Shown here: one piece after another, positions 1 through 7,385 of the stretch
Layout: every line of letters starts with the position of its first letter
Position numbering within the stretch: the first letter of the stretch is position 1
Origin: a virus
Direction: 5' to 3' (one strand)
DNA: 31,192 nt
Virus record (IMG/VR): IMGVR_UViG_3300029448_008211
Location: 1 to 31,192 of that record
Made by a program: the position numbers and the translations under genes
The notes under the pieces: model-generated
The model's database searches: none
What the model saw: the letters and a program-made list of their open reading frames with translations, nothing else
Told to the model about the DNA's origin: nothing

Positions 1-528
1 TTGCTCAATTTTTTCTTCAATTAGTATTGTTGCAACTCTGGCCGTAAATTCATTTTTGTCTATTGTTTCTATGTGAAAGCCTTGACATCTTGAATGCAGT
101 GCAGGAATAATTCTGTTGGGATAGTTGCAAGTCAATATAAACCTTGCTGATGTATGATATGTTTCCATTACACCACGTAAGGCCGCTTGTCCATTTGGAG
201 TAATATAATCTGCTTCATCAAGCAAAACATATTTGAAAGCACCAAAAGGCATAATTTGCACAAAGTTTATAATCTTGTCTCTAACTGTGTCTACACTGTT
301 TTCTCTTGAAGCATTTATTTCTAGTATGTCATAACCATCAACTTTTAATTCGCTGAATAGTATTTTGGCCAATGTAGTTTTACCTACACCTGGTGCACCT
401 GACAATAGTAAATGTGGTATCGCACCTTCTTTGATCCATGCTTGTATTTGCTGACGTTGTGCTTCATCTCGAACCACGTAGTCTTTCAGTGTGTCTGGTC
501 TATATTTTTCTACCCAAAGTTCTTTCAT
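1..528 (-). CDS. 44: Sliding-clamp loader large subunit, T4 gp44-like (3' end outside window)
   Basis: AAA+ ATPase that, with gp62, loads the gp45 sliding clamp onto primer-template DNA in T4-type replication. The visible 176 codons start at the ATG at 528 and read through the left edge, so only the N-terminal ATPase part is present. It opens with WVEKYRP, typical of RFC/gp44 subunits. It then has Walker A GAPGVGKTT (about residues 44-52), Walker B LLDEAD (about 102-107), the sensor-1 segment TCNYPNRI and the SRCQGF arginine-finger segment. Gene 44 usually sits among the replication genes, so the region to the left should hold more of them. A promoter-like TATAAT lies 5 bases upstream of the ATG and there is no Shine-Dalgarno site. 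The family assignment is firm; the gp44 name rests on the T4-like context. Confidence 0.95.
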   Translation of the reverse strand, partial: MKELWVEKYRPDTLKDYVVRDEAQRQQIQAWIKEGAIPHLLLSGAPGVGKTTLAKILFSELKVDGYDILEINASRENSVDTVRDKIINFVQIMPFGAFKYVLLDEADYITPNGQAALRGVMETYHTSARFILTCNYPNRIIPALHSRCQGFHIETIDKNEFTARVATILIEEKIEQ

Positions 529-533
529 AATTC

Positions 534-562
534 ATTATACTACATAGGAAAGTAATATACAA
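534..562 (-). promoter_or_regulatory. Sigma70-like promoter before the clamp-loader gene
   Basis: TATAAT at 534-539 is preceded, 17 bases upstream, by TTGTAT at 557-562, a weak -35 matching only TTG. The predicted start falls at the clamp-loader ATG (528). Two direct copies of TTTCCTAT (544-551 and 562-569) flank the spacer; their meaning is unknown. It is weaker than the four perfect sites elsewhere. Confidence 0.5.
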
Positions 563-576
563 TAGGAAAATTATGC

Positions 577-1047
577 TTAATGTAACATTGATTGCATGAC
601 TGCCCAGTGTGCCACTATGCCACTGGTGTCCAGTTTGTAACCAAACTCTTTATCTATGTCTCTCAAAATTTTATTAACTTTTGCCATTGTAAGTCCAACC
701 CTTACAGGAATCTGTAGTGCGTAGATTGTTTTTTGTTTTTTCATTTTTGCCGCCTGTACCCTATGCCAACCATCTGCCAACACATAATATCCGGAATCTT
801 TTATTGGTGTAACTAATATAGGTTGATTACTGCCTTCTCTGGCAAGTTTTTTGATCCACTTTCTTTTTTCAGCATTAAGTGGCCTTTCAACTCCAAGACC
901 TAATTCTGCAAGTGTTACTAATTTTTCGATTGGAACATGGCAGGGTATAGGTGTGTAATGTGTTGCCACTCTGGCCCTTTTGGATAAGGTGCCTTTCTTA
1001 GTTCCCAATCTTTTACGTTGTTTTCTTTGTGCCATTCGTCTACGCAT
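577..1047 (-). CDS. ParB/sulfiredoxin-like domain protein
   Basis: A 156-residue protein with a ParB N-terminal-like (ParB/Srx fold) core: PIEKL near residue 39, the QPILVTP strand near 75 and the signature ADGWHR at 91-96. This fold binds or hydrolyses nucleotides in ParB, sulfiredoxin and phage ParB-like nucleases. No ParB helix-turn-helix or partner ParA is visible, so a role in partitioning is not supported. The N-terminus is very basic (MRRRMAQRKQRKR) and overlaps the preceding gene by 130 bases, which is long for a phage. Two in-frame ATGs (1047, 1035) are available, neither with a Shine-Dalgarno site. A start further downstream would need a non-ATG codon. Domain call moderate; role unknown. 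Confidence 0.7.
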   Translation of the reverse strand: MRRRMAQRKQRKRLGTKKGTLSKRARVATHYTPIPCHVPIEKLVTLAELGLGVERPLNAEKRKWIKKLAREGSNQPILVTPIKDSGYYVLADGWHRVQAAKMKKQKTIYALQIPVRVGLTMAKVNKILRDIDKEFGYKLDTSGIVAHWAVMQSMLH

Positions 1048-1166
1048 TTAGGACCGCAAAAAGGAATAATCTTTCGTTGGTCAAATTTCTCATAGTATAA
1101 ACTATCAAACCAATAAACGCAATCCTTAAAATTGGTTGCACATTTACCACAAGTAAAATCGGTCAT
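918..1166 (-). CDS. Small cysteine-rich (zinc-binding-like) protein
   Basis: An 82-residue protein with CGKC at residues 6-9 and CGPKC at 37-41, a spacing that suggests one bound zinc; another Cys is at 16. The rest is aromatic and charged, with no signal peptide or membrane segment. Its ATG overlaps the groES stop (TAATG at 1164-1168), so it is probably translationally coupled to groES. The last 130 bases are shared with the 5' end of the ParB-like gene in another frame. I do not recognise a named family. Conserved cysteine spacing and tight coupling make it a credible gene, but its function is unknown. Confidence 0.65.
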   Translation of the reverse strand: MTDFTCGKCATNFKDCVYWFDSLYYEKFDQRKIIPFCGPKCVDEWHKENNVKDWELRKAPYPKGPEWQHITHLYPAMFQSKN

Positions 1167-1612
1167 TAATCATTGCCTGGCAAACTTGTCATCTGTTGCA
1201 TACCGCCAGTGTTAATGTAGCCTGCTTTTTTGGTTGTTTCGTCTTCGGGTCTTTCGTCTGACACTAGTAAAATATCGTTTTCATCTATCATCCTTACATC
1301 TAATTCTGTGCCATCTTTTTTTACTTTAAACGCTCGACTCCATCTTCCGTGTGCAACCAATATCCATTGTCCAACTTTTACGTCTTCTTGTTTGCTACCC
1401 ACCGCATACACTTCTGCCCATCTAGGGTGTATACCAGATTCTGTACCATCGTCATCGGGAATAATTATTCCACCTGCTGTTTTAATTTCACCAAACTTCA
1501 TGTTTGTTACTAGCACACGTTTCTTTAAAGGAGTAATATCGTATTCCACAGTGTATTGTCGTCCACCGTGACTTCCAAAACCTTTTTCTTGTAAATCTTC
1601 TATTTGTCCCAT
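1166..1612 (-). CDS. groES: GroES-type co-chaperonin (gp31-like)
   Basis: Co-chaperonin that caps the host GroEL cage. T4 encodes gp31 for folding its large capsid protein, and marine T4-like phages often carry a GroES homologue instead. The core fits GroES: TPLKKRVLV at about residues 27-35, a mobile-loop region leading into TAGGIIIPD, then RWAEVYAVG, a VKVGQWILV strand, and VRMIDENDILLV at the end of the fold. At 148 residues it is longer than host GroES (about 97) or gp31 (111). It has about 25 extra residues at the N-terminus and about 30 at the C-terminus that end polar and Gly-rich. A perfect sigma70-type promoter lies directly upstream, so expression probably begins early. The next gene starts on its stop codon. 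Confidence 0.88.
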   Translation of the reverse strand: MGQIEDLQEKGFGSHGGRQYTVEYDITPLKKRVLVTNMKFGEIKTAGGIIIPDDDGTESGIHPRWAEVYAVGSKQEDVKVGQWILVAHGRWSRAFKVKKDGTELDVRMIDENDILLVSDERPEDETTKKAGYINTGGMQQMTSLPGND

Positions 1613-1621
1613 TGTGCTCTA

Positions 1622-1650
1622 ATTATATTATTTTATTTAGACTTTGTCAA
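1622..1650 (-). promoter_or_regulatory. Perfect-consensus sigma70 promoter of groES
   Basis: TTGACA at 1645-1650, a 17-base spacer, then TATAAT at 1622-1627. The predicted start is about 1615, giving a leader of roughly three bases before the ATG at 1612. The -35 box lies inside the 3' end of the SGNH-like gene, where it encodes part of its last codons. No ribosome-binding site follows. Confidence 0.85.
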
Positions 1651-2397
1651 TATTGTATCAAATTTTGGCTTTAACAATTCTGCCAGTTTGAAATGGCCTT
1701 TGTAGTTTGGATGGCCACCATCTTGTGATAGATATTTGTAGTTTTTAAGCACATATTGATCAAAACTAAATTCATTAAATTGGTAAAAACAATCTTTGTC
1801 AATCTGATCTTTTAATTCCAGAACTTCTCGATCGTTGCTATCATGTTCACTACCACAAGCATTATACATAAGATAAGGAATTTTGTATAATTGCAACATC
1901 TGTTGCGCCTGTAAAAACAAATTGTATTGCCTATATTCTGTTTGAGTTTCGTATGCTAATGGTCTAAACTTTCTTTCGTTGAACTCAACCATCATTGGTC
2001 CGCTTCCTTTTACAAAATGTTTTAGCATTGATTTTGAACTTGGTATTTCTCTGTATTGTGTAAATTCGTTTTTGTTTTTATCAACAACAACACTCATGTA
2101 TTCTCTTCTGAAAGCGTGTGTCCAACCTATAAGAACAAATAAATCTTCTTTGTTATTTTTATGTAGGTATGTCCTTAGTGTTCTTAGAATACCTTCATTG
2201 CTATTACCATTACGTGCTAGATCAATGTAATCCATTTTATAATCCATTGCTAGGTGCCAACCGGCACTTTGCCAGGCGCTAACATCACTGTCTTTGGTTC
2301 CTGTTTTTGAAAGGCCTTTTTGCTGTATGGGAGGATAATCTAAAGGTTTTGAATTGTGGCCATGTGCGAAACTACAACCACAGTTGATAAGTTTCAT
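1633..2397 (-). CDS. SGNH/GDSL-like hydrolase-fold phage protein
   Basis: A 254-residue protein with the ordered blocks of an SGNH hydrolase: GCSFAHG (possible nucleophile Ser9) at the N-terminus, ARNGNSN at 61-67 (block with Gly/Asn) and DGGHPNYKGH at 226-235 supplying Asp226 and His229. GWTHAFRRE at 91-99 is another patch I associate with this marine-phage group. Family members act as esterases or acyl-hydrolases on lipids or glycans; the substrate here is unknown. It has no signal peptide. It sits 8 bases after the preceding gene, in a run of late or uncharacterised genes below the fibres. It could trim acyl groups from surface glycan or from a virion protein, but that is only a suggestion. 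Confidence 0.68.
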   Translation of the reverse strand: MKLINCGCSFAHGHNSKPLDYPPIQQKGLSKTGTKDSDVSAWQSAGWHLAMDYKMDYIDLARNGNSNEGILRTLRTYLHKNNKEDLFVLIGWTHAFRREYMSVVVDKNKNEFTQYREIPSSKSMLKHFVKGSGPMMVEFNERKFRPLAYETQTEYRQYNLFLQAQQMLQLYKIPYLMYNACGSEHDSNDREVLELKDQIDKDCFYQFNEFSFDQYVLKNYKYLSQDGGHPNYKGHFKLAELLKPKFDTILTKSK

Positions 2398-2405
2398 TAA
2401 ACCTA

Positions 2406-2783
2406 CTATTCTATTCCGTCAAGTGCGGCGTCTATTCCTGATTTTTCATTAGCCTGTGTCTTTGCTGATTCCACTGGCTTAACAACTTTTGGTGCAACCT
2501 GCGCCTTTGGAGTTGCTGGTTGTGGTATTCTTGGTCTTGGTGGAGTTTTTACTTTTGGATTGTCTTGTGCTCTGCCTTTAGGAGTTTCATAGTACTCCTT
2601 CATTACTTTTTCTTTTGGCTTAACAATGGTGCCACCTGGACCCAACACATCTCCTCTTGCATTGACTTTCATGTTGCCAACTGCTTGAACGTTTTCGTTG
2701 GCTCCTCTTATTTTTTCTATGTCAACCATACGACCTTGCATGGTTCTGTACATTTTTCTTCTTGGTGATCTAGTAACTGCCAT
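2406..2783 (-). CDS. Conserved T4-like marine phage protein, unknown function
   Basis: A 125-residue basic protein. The N-terminal half contains RKMYRTMQGRMVDIEK and VGNMKVNARGDVLGPGG, patterns I recall from hypothetical proteins of marine T4-like phages. The C-terminal half is a disordered Pro/Lys/Ala stretch (about residues 78-115). The start at 2783 is supported by the Shine-Dalgarno sequence AAGGAG about 8 bases upstream (2790-2795). There is no catalytic motif, membrane segment or cysteine. A scaffolding, virion or DNA-binding role would fit the composition but nothing shows it. Confidence 0.75.
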   Translation of the reverse strand: MAVTRSPRRKMYRTMQGRMVDIEKIRGANENVQAVGNMKVNARGDVLGPGGTIVKPKEKVMKEYYETPKGRAQDNPKVKTPPRPRIPQPATPKAQVAPKVVKPVESAKTQANEKSGIDAALDGIE

Positions 2784-2807
2784 TTGTTTCTCCTTGTGTT
2801 TTACTTA

Positions 2808-3329
2808 TCATCTTAAAAATTCACGGTAATCTAAATTGTATAACAGTGGATTTATTTTATGCACACCTATTAAAAACAAGCAAAAACTTGAAACAGATGA
2901 ACCTCTGCCCACACCCCAAATAACATTATTTGCTCGTAGCGTGTCTACAAAATAAATTAAAAATTGTAAAACTTTGGTAAAGCCTTTTTGTTCAAAAAGT
3001 TTGTATTCTATTAACACTCGGTCTCTTTCTTCTTCAGTGTTGCATTTGTCTAACAAATATTGTTTTACATCTAGTTTTGTATATGATTCAGGCATGTGCC
3101 AATTTGAATAATGTCTCAAATCAAAATCACTCACAGACTCTTTTCGTTGTGTTATTTTTGCTAACGGAGGCAATTCCATGTCTAGTTCTTTCAAAGCCTT
3201 GTCATACAAAACGTTGTCAGTTGGTAATTTTGAAATATCTATATCTGGATTTTGATAGATTAGATCAATTACAGCGTCTTCACTGTAAAAGCAATCTCCG
3301 TAATCATTTCTTTTTATCTTTGCTACCAT
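2808..3329 (-). CDS. DNA polymerase III alpha (DnaE)-like fragment
   Basis: A 173-residue protein whose C-terminal half resembles the start of the C-family polymerase palm. It has a LQFLIYFVDTLRANN helix, then GVGRGSSVSSF at 139-149 (compare G-P-G-R-G-S-A in DnaE), then a leucine-rich stretch and INPLLYNLDYREFLR at the end. In DnaE the next conserved block is the catalytic P-D-F-D-I-D, and the protein stops just before it. No PHP nuclease, catalytic aspartates, finger or beta-binding region is present, so it cannot be a polymerase. Its 5' end overlaps the preceding gene by 26 bases, and AAAGG lies 7 bases before the ATG. It may bind nucleotide, primer or clamp-loader parts, or be a domesticated relic. 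Confidence 0.7.
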   Translation of the reverse strand: MVAKIKRNDYGDCFYSEDAVIDLIYQNPDIDISKLPTDNVLYDKALKELDMELPPLAKITQRKESVSDFDLRHYSNWHMPESYTKLDVKQYLLDKCNTEEERDRVLIEYKLFEQKGFTKVLQFLIYFVDTLRANNVIWGVGRGSSVSSFCLFLIGVHKINPLLYNLDYREFLR

Positions 3330-3951
3330 CTAAAACCTTTGGGTTGAATTCAAATATTTTAGCATGGGTATCATGTTCGTTGTCAACCATATCTGTAATT
3401 GCATCATGATTGTGCCAACGATAGTGTCCTGTGTAAATGCCTTTGTCAAGTATTTTGTCATAAGTTGCTGTATCTGATCTTAACCACCATGGATCAAATT
3501 TATTATACTTGGTTGGAAACCAATTGTCAATGTCTAGCAGTTGTATTTCTGGTCCTTCCTTAACAATTCTATAGGTAATACCGTCTCCTTGAAAACTACT
3601 TAACTCTAATTCGTTAATTAAAATTTTGCCTTGCAAAACTGAATTTGCTTTGGTAAAACACACAGCCGCCATTAGTTGATCATAAGGCTGTCTTGGTAAT
3701 TGTACAAATCTATTGTTTGTTTCTTTTTCCAAAATCTTGTATAAAGGTTCTTCTCTAGATGCAACAATAGTGTTATTAAAAACACTTTCGAATAACATTT
3801 TTAATCTTTCAAAAAAATCTCCTTGCTCTTGAAGGTCAGCAGTGATAGGAGTAAGATGTATTTTTAAATGGTAATCATTATTGAACAATTCGTTGTCAAC
3901 AACAATAATACTTTTAAAATTAGTTTTCCAACTGAAAAATTTCTTTGACAC
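3304..3951 (-). CDS. Conserved hypothetical phage protein (GTG start)
   Basis: A 215-residue soluble protein with no family I can name. It is rich in aromatic and charged residues, has a WRHNHDAITD-like His/Asp patch near the C-terminus (YRWHNHDAITDMVDNEHDTH, about 176-195), and ends in a lysine run. The only in-frame start near the upstream stop is GTG at 3951. No clear Shine-Dalgarno site precedes it, so the start is uncertain. Its 3' end overlaps the DnaE-like gene by 26 bases, which suggests co-expression with it. The His/Asp cluster could bind metal, but this is speculation. Confidence 0.65.
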   Translation of the reverse strand: MSKKFFSWKTNFKSIIVVDNELFNNDYHLKIHLTPITADLQEQGDFFERLKMLFESVFNNTIVASREEPLYKILEKETNNRFVQLPRQPYDQLMAAVCFTKANSVLQGKILINELELSSFQGDGITYRIVKEGPEIQLLDIDNWFPTKYNKFDPWWLRSDTATYDKILDKGIYTGHYRWHNHDAITDMVDNEHDTHAKIFEFNPKVLDGSKDKKK

Positions 3952-3961
3952 GTAGTAGTTA

Positions 3962-4216
3962 TTATTCTACGTTTATTAATTCGCCTAGATCTGGCTCACC
4001 TCGATTTTTTTTATGATTGTCTTGCCAACCTTTTAATCTTTTTGCTCTTAATGTTTGTTGATAAGATAAAAGTGCTTTTTGTAATTGACCTTGTAGTTCT
4101 GGGTTTCTTCCAAACCTTCTTGCACTTGTATATTTTTTAGTCAGTTCACGAATTCTTTCGCCCAACTGCTCTTCTGACATGTTATCTAATTCTTCTTGTA
4201 GGGGATGAAAGTACAT
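3962..4216 (-). CDS. Small helical charged protein, unknown function
   Basis: An 84-residue protein that is mostly predicted helix: MSEEQLGERIRELTKKY at about 13-29 is strongly amphipathic and is followed by a Gln/Leu-rich helix and a basic segment ending near RLKGWQDNHKK. There are no cysteines and no membrane segment. The start at 4216 is set by GGAGG only 4-5 bases upstream, a short but strong site. It is the first small gene after the fibre block. I associate proteins of this appearance with conserved hypotheticals of T4-like marine phages, without a known role. Confidence 0.7.
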   Translation of the reverse strand: MYFHPLQEELDNMSEEQLGERIRELTKKYTSARRFGRNPELQGQLQKALLSYQQTLRAKRLKGWQDNHKKNRGEPDLGELINVE

Positions 4217-4231
4217 AGTACCTCCTAATTA

Positions 4232-4795
4232 TTATGAGTGATAATCACCCAATTGGTGCATGTAAACAGTTGTGCCACCGTCAGTGGTCATAAACTCCCA
4301 CATATATCTACCAACACCTGGATTTACTGTGACTGAAGATCCGTCAGCACCAGTTACATTTGTTGCTTTTTTTACAGCGGTCGGCATAGTCAAAGCAGTA
4401 ACACTTGACCCGACAGTTGCTAAAATAATAATTCTTCCTAATCTTCCACTTGCTGGAAAATTGCTAAAAGCAAAAGTCACGTTGCCTGTTATGTTTGCTG
4501 TGTGAAAATTACCATTTTCTTGATCTAAAGTTAAAGTTCCTGTTGATACTGTACCTTGTTCATAAACAATTTCAGCAGTATCTTTTAATGCCATTCTAGA
4601 AACAATATTATCAGTAAAATTACTTGCCGCATTTGTGCTCGCCTTATTGGCCTGTAAGTCTGTTATTTCTGAACTTGCTGTTGTAAAATTATTTTTTGTT
4701 GCTGTAAAATTATCTCGGAATCCTTGTGAAGAATTGTCCTGTCCTGCTATTGGGAAAGTTCCGTCTATATTACCTGGTACTATTGCACTTGTCAT
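4232..4795 (-). CDS. Fibre-associated virion protein with N-terminal adaptor motif
   Basis: A 187-residue protein. The N-terminus carries IPGQ-type adaptor features seen in its neighbours: IAGQDNSSQGFRDNFTATKN at about 16-35 corresponds to the NDGTGD...NDNFSELY motif of the four larger fibre proteins. A short helical stretch follows, then a beta-rich C-terminal domain (GTVSTGTLTLDQ onward) ending in a Gly/Tyr/Trp-rich tip. The gene begins one base after the stop of the 847-residue gene (TAATATG), so translation is probably coupled. Likely a small receptor-proximal or fibre-connecting virion component; the exact position in the particle is inferred from gene order only. Confidence 0.72.
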   Translation of the reverse strand: MTSAIVPGNIDGTFPIAGQDNSSQGFRDNFTATKNNFTTASSEITDLQANKASTNAASNFTDNIVSRMALKDTAEIVYEQGTVSTGTLTLDQENGNFHTANITGNVTFAFSNFPASGRLGRIIILATVGSSVTALTMPTAVKKATNVTGADGSSVTVNPGVGRYMWEFMTTDGGTTVYMHQLGDYHS

Positions 4796-4796
4796 A

Positions 4797-7340
4797 TTAT
4801 TCTTTTAACTTCTTTTTAAACGCTAGATATTTATCTCCTTTACGCTCCACTCTTATTTTAGAAGTGGCTGTAGGAGCATTGGTGAAATTAATAGTGGTTT
4901 TTTCGTTAACAGTGTCATGTGATAGACTAAACTGAGGCTCATAGTCAACTGATCGCAGTAGAGAATCTGCTGACAGATATGTAGGACTTAAAGTGTTATC
5001 TGCTGTAACTTGTTGCCCAAATGACAACACAGTGGCATTTTCTCTCAATTTAATTTCTTCTTCATGAACTAATTCATTTAAAGTAAATGAAGTTGTAGAA
5101 CCATCTGCTGTCAATGTGCCTGTGTCTACTAAATTAATATTTGTTTTGTATCTGTCGATTACAAAGTTTAATTTTTTAAAGTCGATTGCTTTATCTGTGA
5201 TACGTTTTTTAACAAGACCGGATTTTCCAGGTTTACAATATGCTAAAACCATCGCCATTTTATATCCTAAAGGTACACCTGAGCCGTCTTGACTCGTTCT
5301 CATCCATAATGGTAAATGAACGTATTCTCTTTGTCCTAAAGATTTCATTCTTGACCTCATATTAGCCACTGCATTAGGAAACAATTGTTCAAATTGTCCT
5401 GTGTCAGCAGTAAGTTGGTTTGCATATCTTATTTTAGATCCAGCGATGCTAAAACTTAATCCACTATCTGTTGTAACATCATACACATCAAAATCCGCGG
5501 TAATCCTATTTGCGTCAGCCACAGGTCCAATCATAGGTCTTACAATATCACTTCTTAAAGATATACTTGATGCAATTGATGTGCCTGCATTGTTGACTAA
5601 ATTATCTTTCATTTCAACGTAAACAACTTCGTATTTTTCTGTGCCATTTTCTTTTGCAGTTGCAGTTTTAATATCACCAAAGTACAATGACTTTGGAGTG
5701 TGATTTTGTTCCATTTGTTCTTGTAAAACTTTTAATGTCTTGTGTTCTAAACCTGCTAACAATAACATTTCAGGATTTGTTTTGATACCAAAACTATTAT
5801 CTTCTGGTCTAAAAATATTTTCTGCGTTGTTGATGTTAGGGTCTTGAGATATTTGGTAAAATAAATCTCTGTCTGCACTTGGTATAAGTCCTTGTGCTGA
5901 CATATTTCCATATTCTACTCCATATGGTAAACTTACTGTAATGTTAAATTCTTTTGATGTTGCTAATGATTGGTACTGGTCACCAACTGTAACTGTAAAA
6001 GTGTATTTCCTATCAAAACTTAAACTGTTTGTGTCAAAGGTAATGTCATTTGCGTCAATCGTTGTAAATTCTGTTTTGTCTACTGAACCTATAATATTAC
6101 CAGAACGTGATAATGTAAGTCCAGTTGGTAAAGAGCCACCTGTGACAGTGTATTCTAAAACTCTGTTGGTTTCAACTGCGGTGGCTTCAACAGATATCAA
6201 ACTTGGAATACCAGCAATCACTTTTCCTAAATCAGTAGCACTTGTAAATGAAACACCAACATCTATTTCGCCAATGACAGTCATGTTGAATTTTCTGTCT
6301 GCAAATATAGTAACTTCGTTGACTAGTCTTGATGCTCTTACTGTAAAAGTATAATCTACTGATACCGCTGATTGTGTAGGCAATTGTCCTGAAATTTCTC
6401 CACTATTGGCATCAATACTCAATCCTGTTGGCAGAGATCCACTTTGTATCGCATAAGTCAAGTCACCTTGCAGTGAGTCAAAGTCAACTACATCAATTTT
6501 TATTACAACTTGATTGTCGTGTCTAAATGTGCCCAATGCACTAGGAGTTTCGAAGATAGGTTTTCTTGCTCCACTTATGCTCATTAGCAAAGGTACGCCT
6601 TCGAATTCAGTAGCGTCTATTGAAATTCTAGTGTTATCAACTCTAAAGAAGTCAGCGGTGTAAACAAAAATACTGTTTATCTGTGTTGTAACATTGCTAC
6701 CATCGGATACTCTAACACTGAATTCATAATTTTTTGATAATGAAGTTTGTCTTACTGTTGGATCATATGTGATGTCATCGTAAGCGTATGTGTTATCGTA
6801 GCCACCAATGTCTCCAAACTTATCGTTATCTGTTAAAAGCACAGTGCCTGATATTAATCCTGTACTGCTCATTGTTAGTCCAGGAGGTAAAACTCCTTCA
6901 GCAATATCATACACTAAAGTTTGTCCTGCGGCAGTGTCAGTGTCAGTTGCTAGTGTTTGAAAACTAATAAATGATCCGTCTAGCACCCATTTGTTTCCTA
7001 TCCTTGTGCTGTCAGATAAATCTAATTGTCCTTCCGCTGTTGAAAATACTGGTGCATCAGCACCTTGAACTTGCAGGCTAAATGACCGATCAGCAACGTT
7101 AGTACCATCGGAGGCTCTTACAACAAAAGTGTAAAGGGATCTTGTTGCAACCTCCGTTGGCACACCACGCAGAATACCTCCAGAAGTAAGTTCAATTCCT
7201 GTGGGTAAAGTTCCTGCTATTTTGGAATAAGTCAAATCGTCACCGTCAGCATCAGTGGCTGATAGGGTTACAGAATAGTAATCACGCTCGTTAATTACTC
7301 CTAACAAGCCTGCTGTTGTTTGCCAGACGGGTGCGGCCAT
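4797..7340 (-). CDS. Large virion/fibre protein with tandem Ig-like (He_PIG/cadherin-like) domains
   Basis: An 847-residue protein. The first ~480 residues contain at least four repeats of an Ig-like unit. Each has a DGDDLTYS or D-L-T-Y-strand, LPTGI or LPPGL, a short turn, then G-x-I-x-G and YTFVVRASDG; examples are GTLPTGIELTSGGILRGVP near 43-61 and SLPTGLSIDANSGEISGQLP near 304-323. These match putative Ig (He_PIG) domains of surface adhesins. The last ~350 residues have a different composition, with helices and a final beta segment ending in basic residues. This part may anchor the protein. ATG 7340 follows AAGGAG (7351-7356) with 10-base spacing, one of the few classical leaders in the fibre block. 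A role in host-surface binding is inferred. Confidence 0.85.
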   Translation of the reverse strand: MAAPVWQTTAGLLGVINERDYYSVTLSATDADGDDLTYSKIAGTLPTGIELTSGGILRGVPTEVATRSLYTFVVRASDGTNVADRSFSLQVQGADAPVFSTAEGQLDLSDSTRIGNKWVLDGSFISFQTLATDTDTAAGQTLVYDIAEGVLPPGLTMSSTGLISGTVLLTDNDKFGDIGGYDNTYAYDDITYDPTVRQTSLSKNYEFSVRVSDGSNVTTQINSIFVYTADFFRVDNTRISIDATEFEGVPLLMSISGARKPIFETPSALGTFRHDNQVVIKIDVVDFDSLQGDLTYAIQSGSLPTGLSIDANSGEISGQLPTQSAVSVDYTFTVRASRLVNEVTIFADRKFNMTVIGEIDVGVSFTSATDLGKVIAGIPSLISVEATAVETNRVLEYTVTGGSLPTGLTLSRSGNIIGSVDKTEFTTIDANDITFDTNSLSFDRKYTFTVTVGDQYQSLATSKEFNITVSLPYGVEYGNMSAQGLIPSADRDLFYQISQDPNINNAENIFRPEDNSFGIKTNPEMLLLAGLEHKTLKVLQEQMEQNHTPKSLYFGDIKTATAKENGTEKYEVVYVEMKDNLVNNAGTSIASSISLRSDIVRPMIGPVADANRITADFDVYDVTTDSGLSFSIAGSKIRYANQLTADTGQFEQLFPNAVANMRSRMKSLGQREYVHLPLWMRTSQDGSGVPLGYKMAMVLAYCKPGKSGLVKKRITDKAIDFKKLNFVIDRYKTNINLVDTGTLTADGSTTSFTLNELVHEEEIKLRENATVLSFGQQVTADNTLSPTYLSADSLLRSVDYEPQFSLSHDTVNEKTTINFTNAPTATSKIRVERKGDKYLAFKKKLKE

Positions 7341-7350
7341 ATTGAACTTA

Positions 7351-7371
7351 CTCCTTTACAAGGATATTTAT
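7351..7371 (-). promoter_or_regulatory. T4-late-like promoter with Shine-Dalgarno before the Ig-domain gene
   Basis: ATAAATA at 7365-7371 resembles the T4 late box TATAAATA. It is followed 24 bases later by the ATG (7340), and AAGGAG lies at 7351-7356. This is the conventional leader arrangement, unlike the near-leaderless sites of neighbouring fibre genes. Confidence 0.6.
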
Positions 7372-7385
7372 CGTGATTTTAACTA

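Noticed and set aside
577-1047. A plasmid-type ParB partition protein
   Set aside because: Only the ParB/Srx-fold motif is present; the helix-turn-helix, a ParA partner and parS-like repeats are missing.
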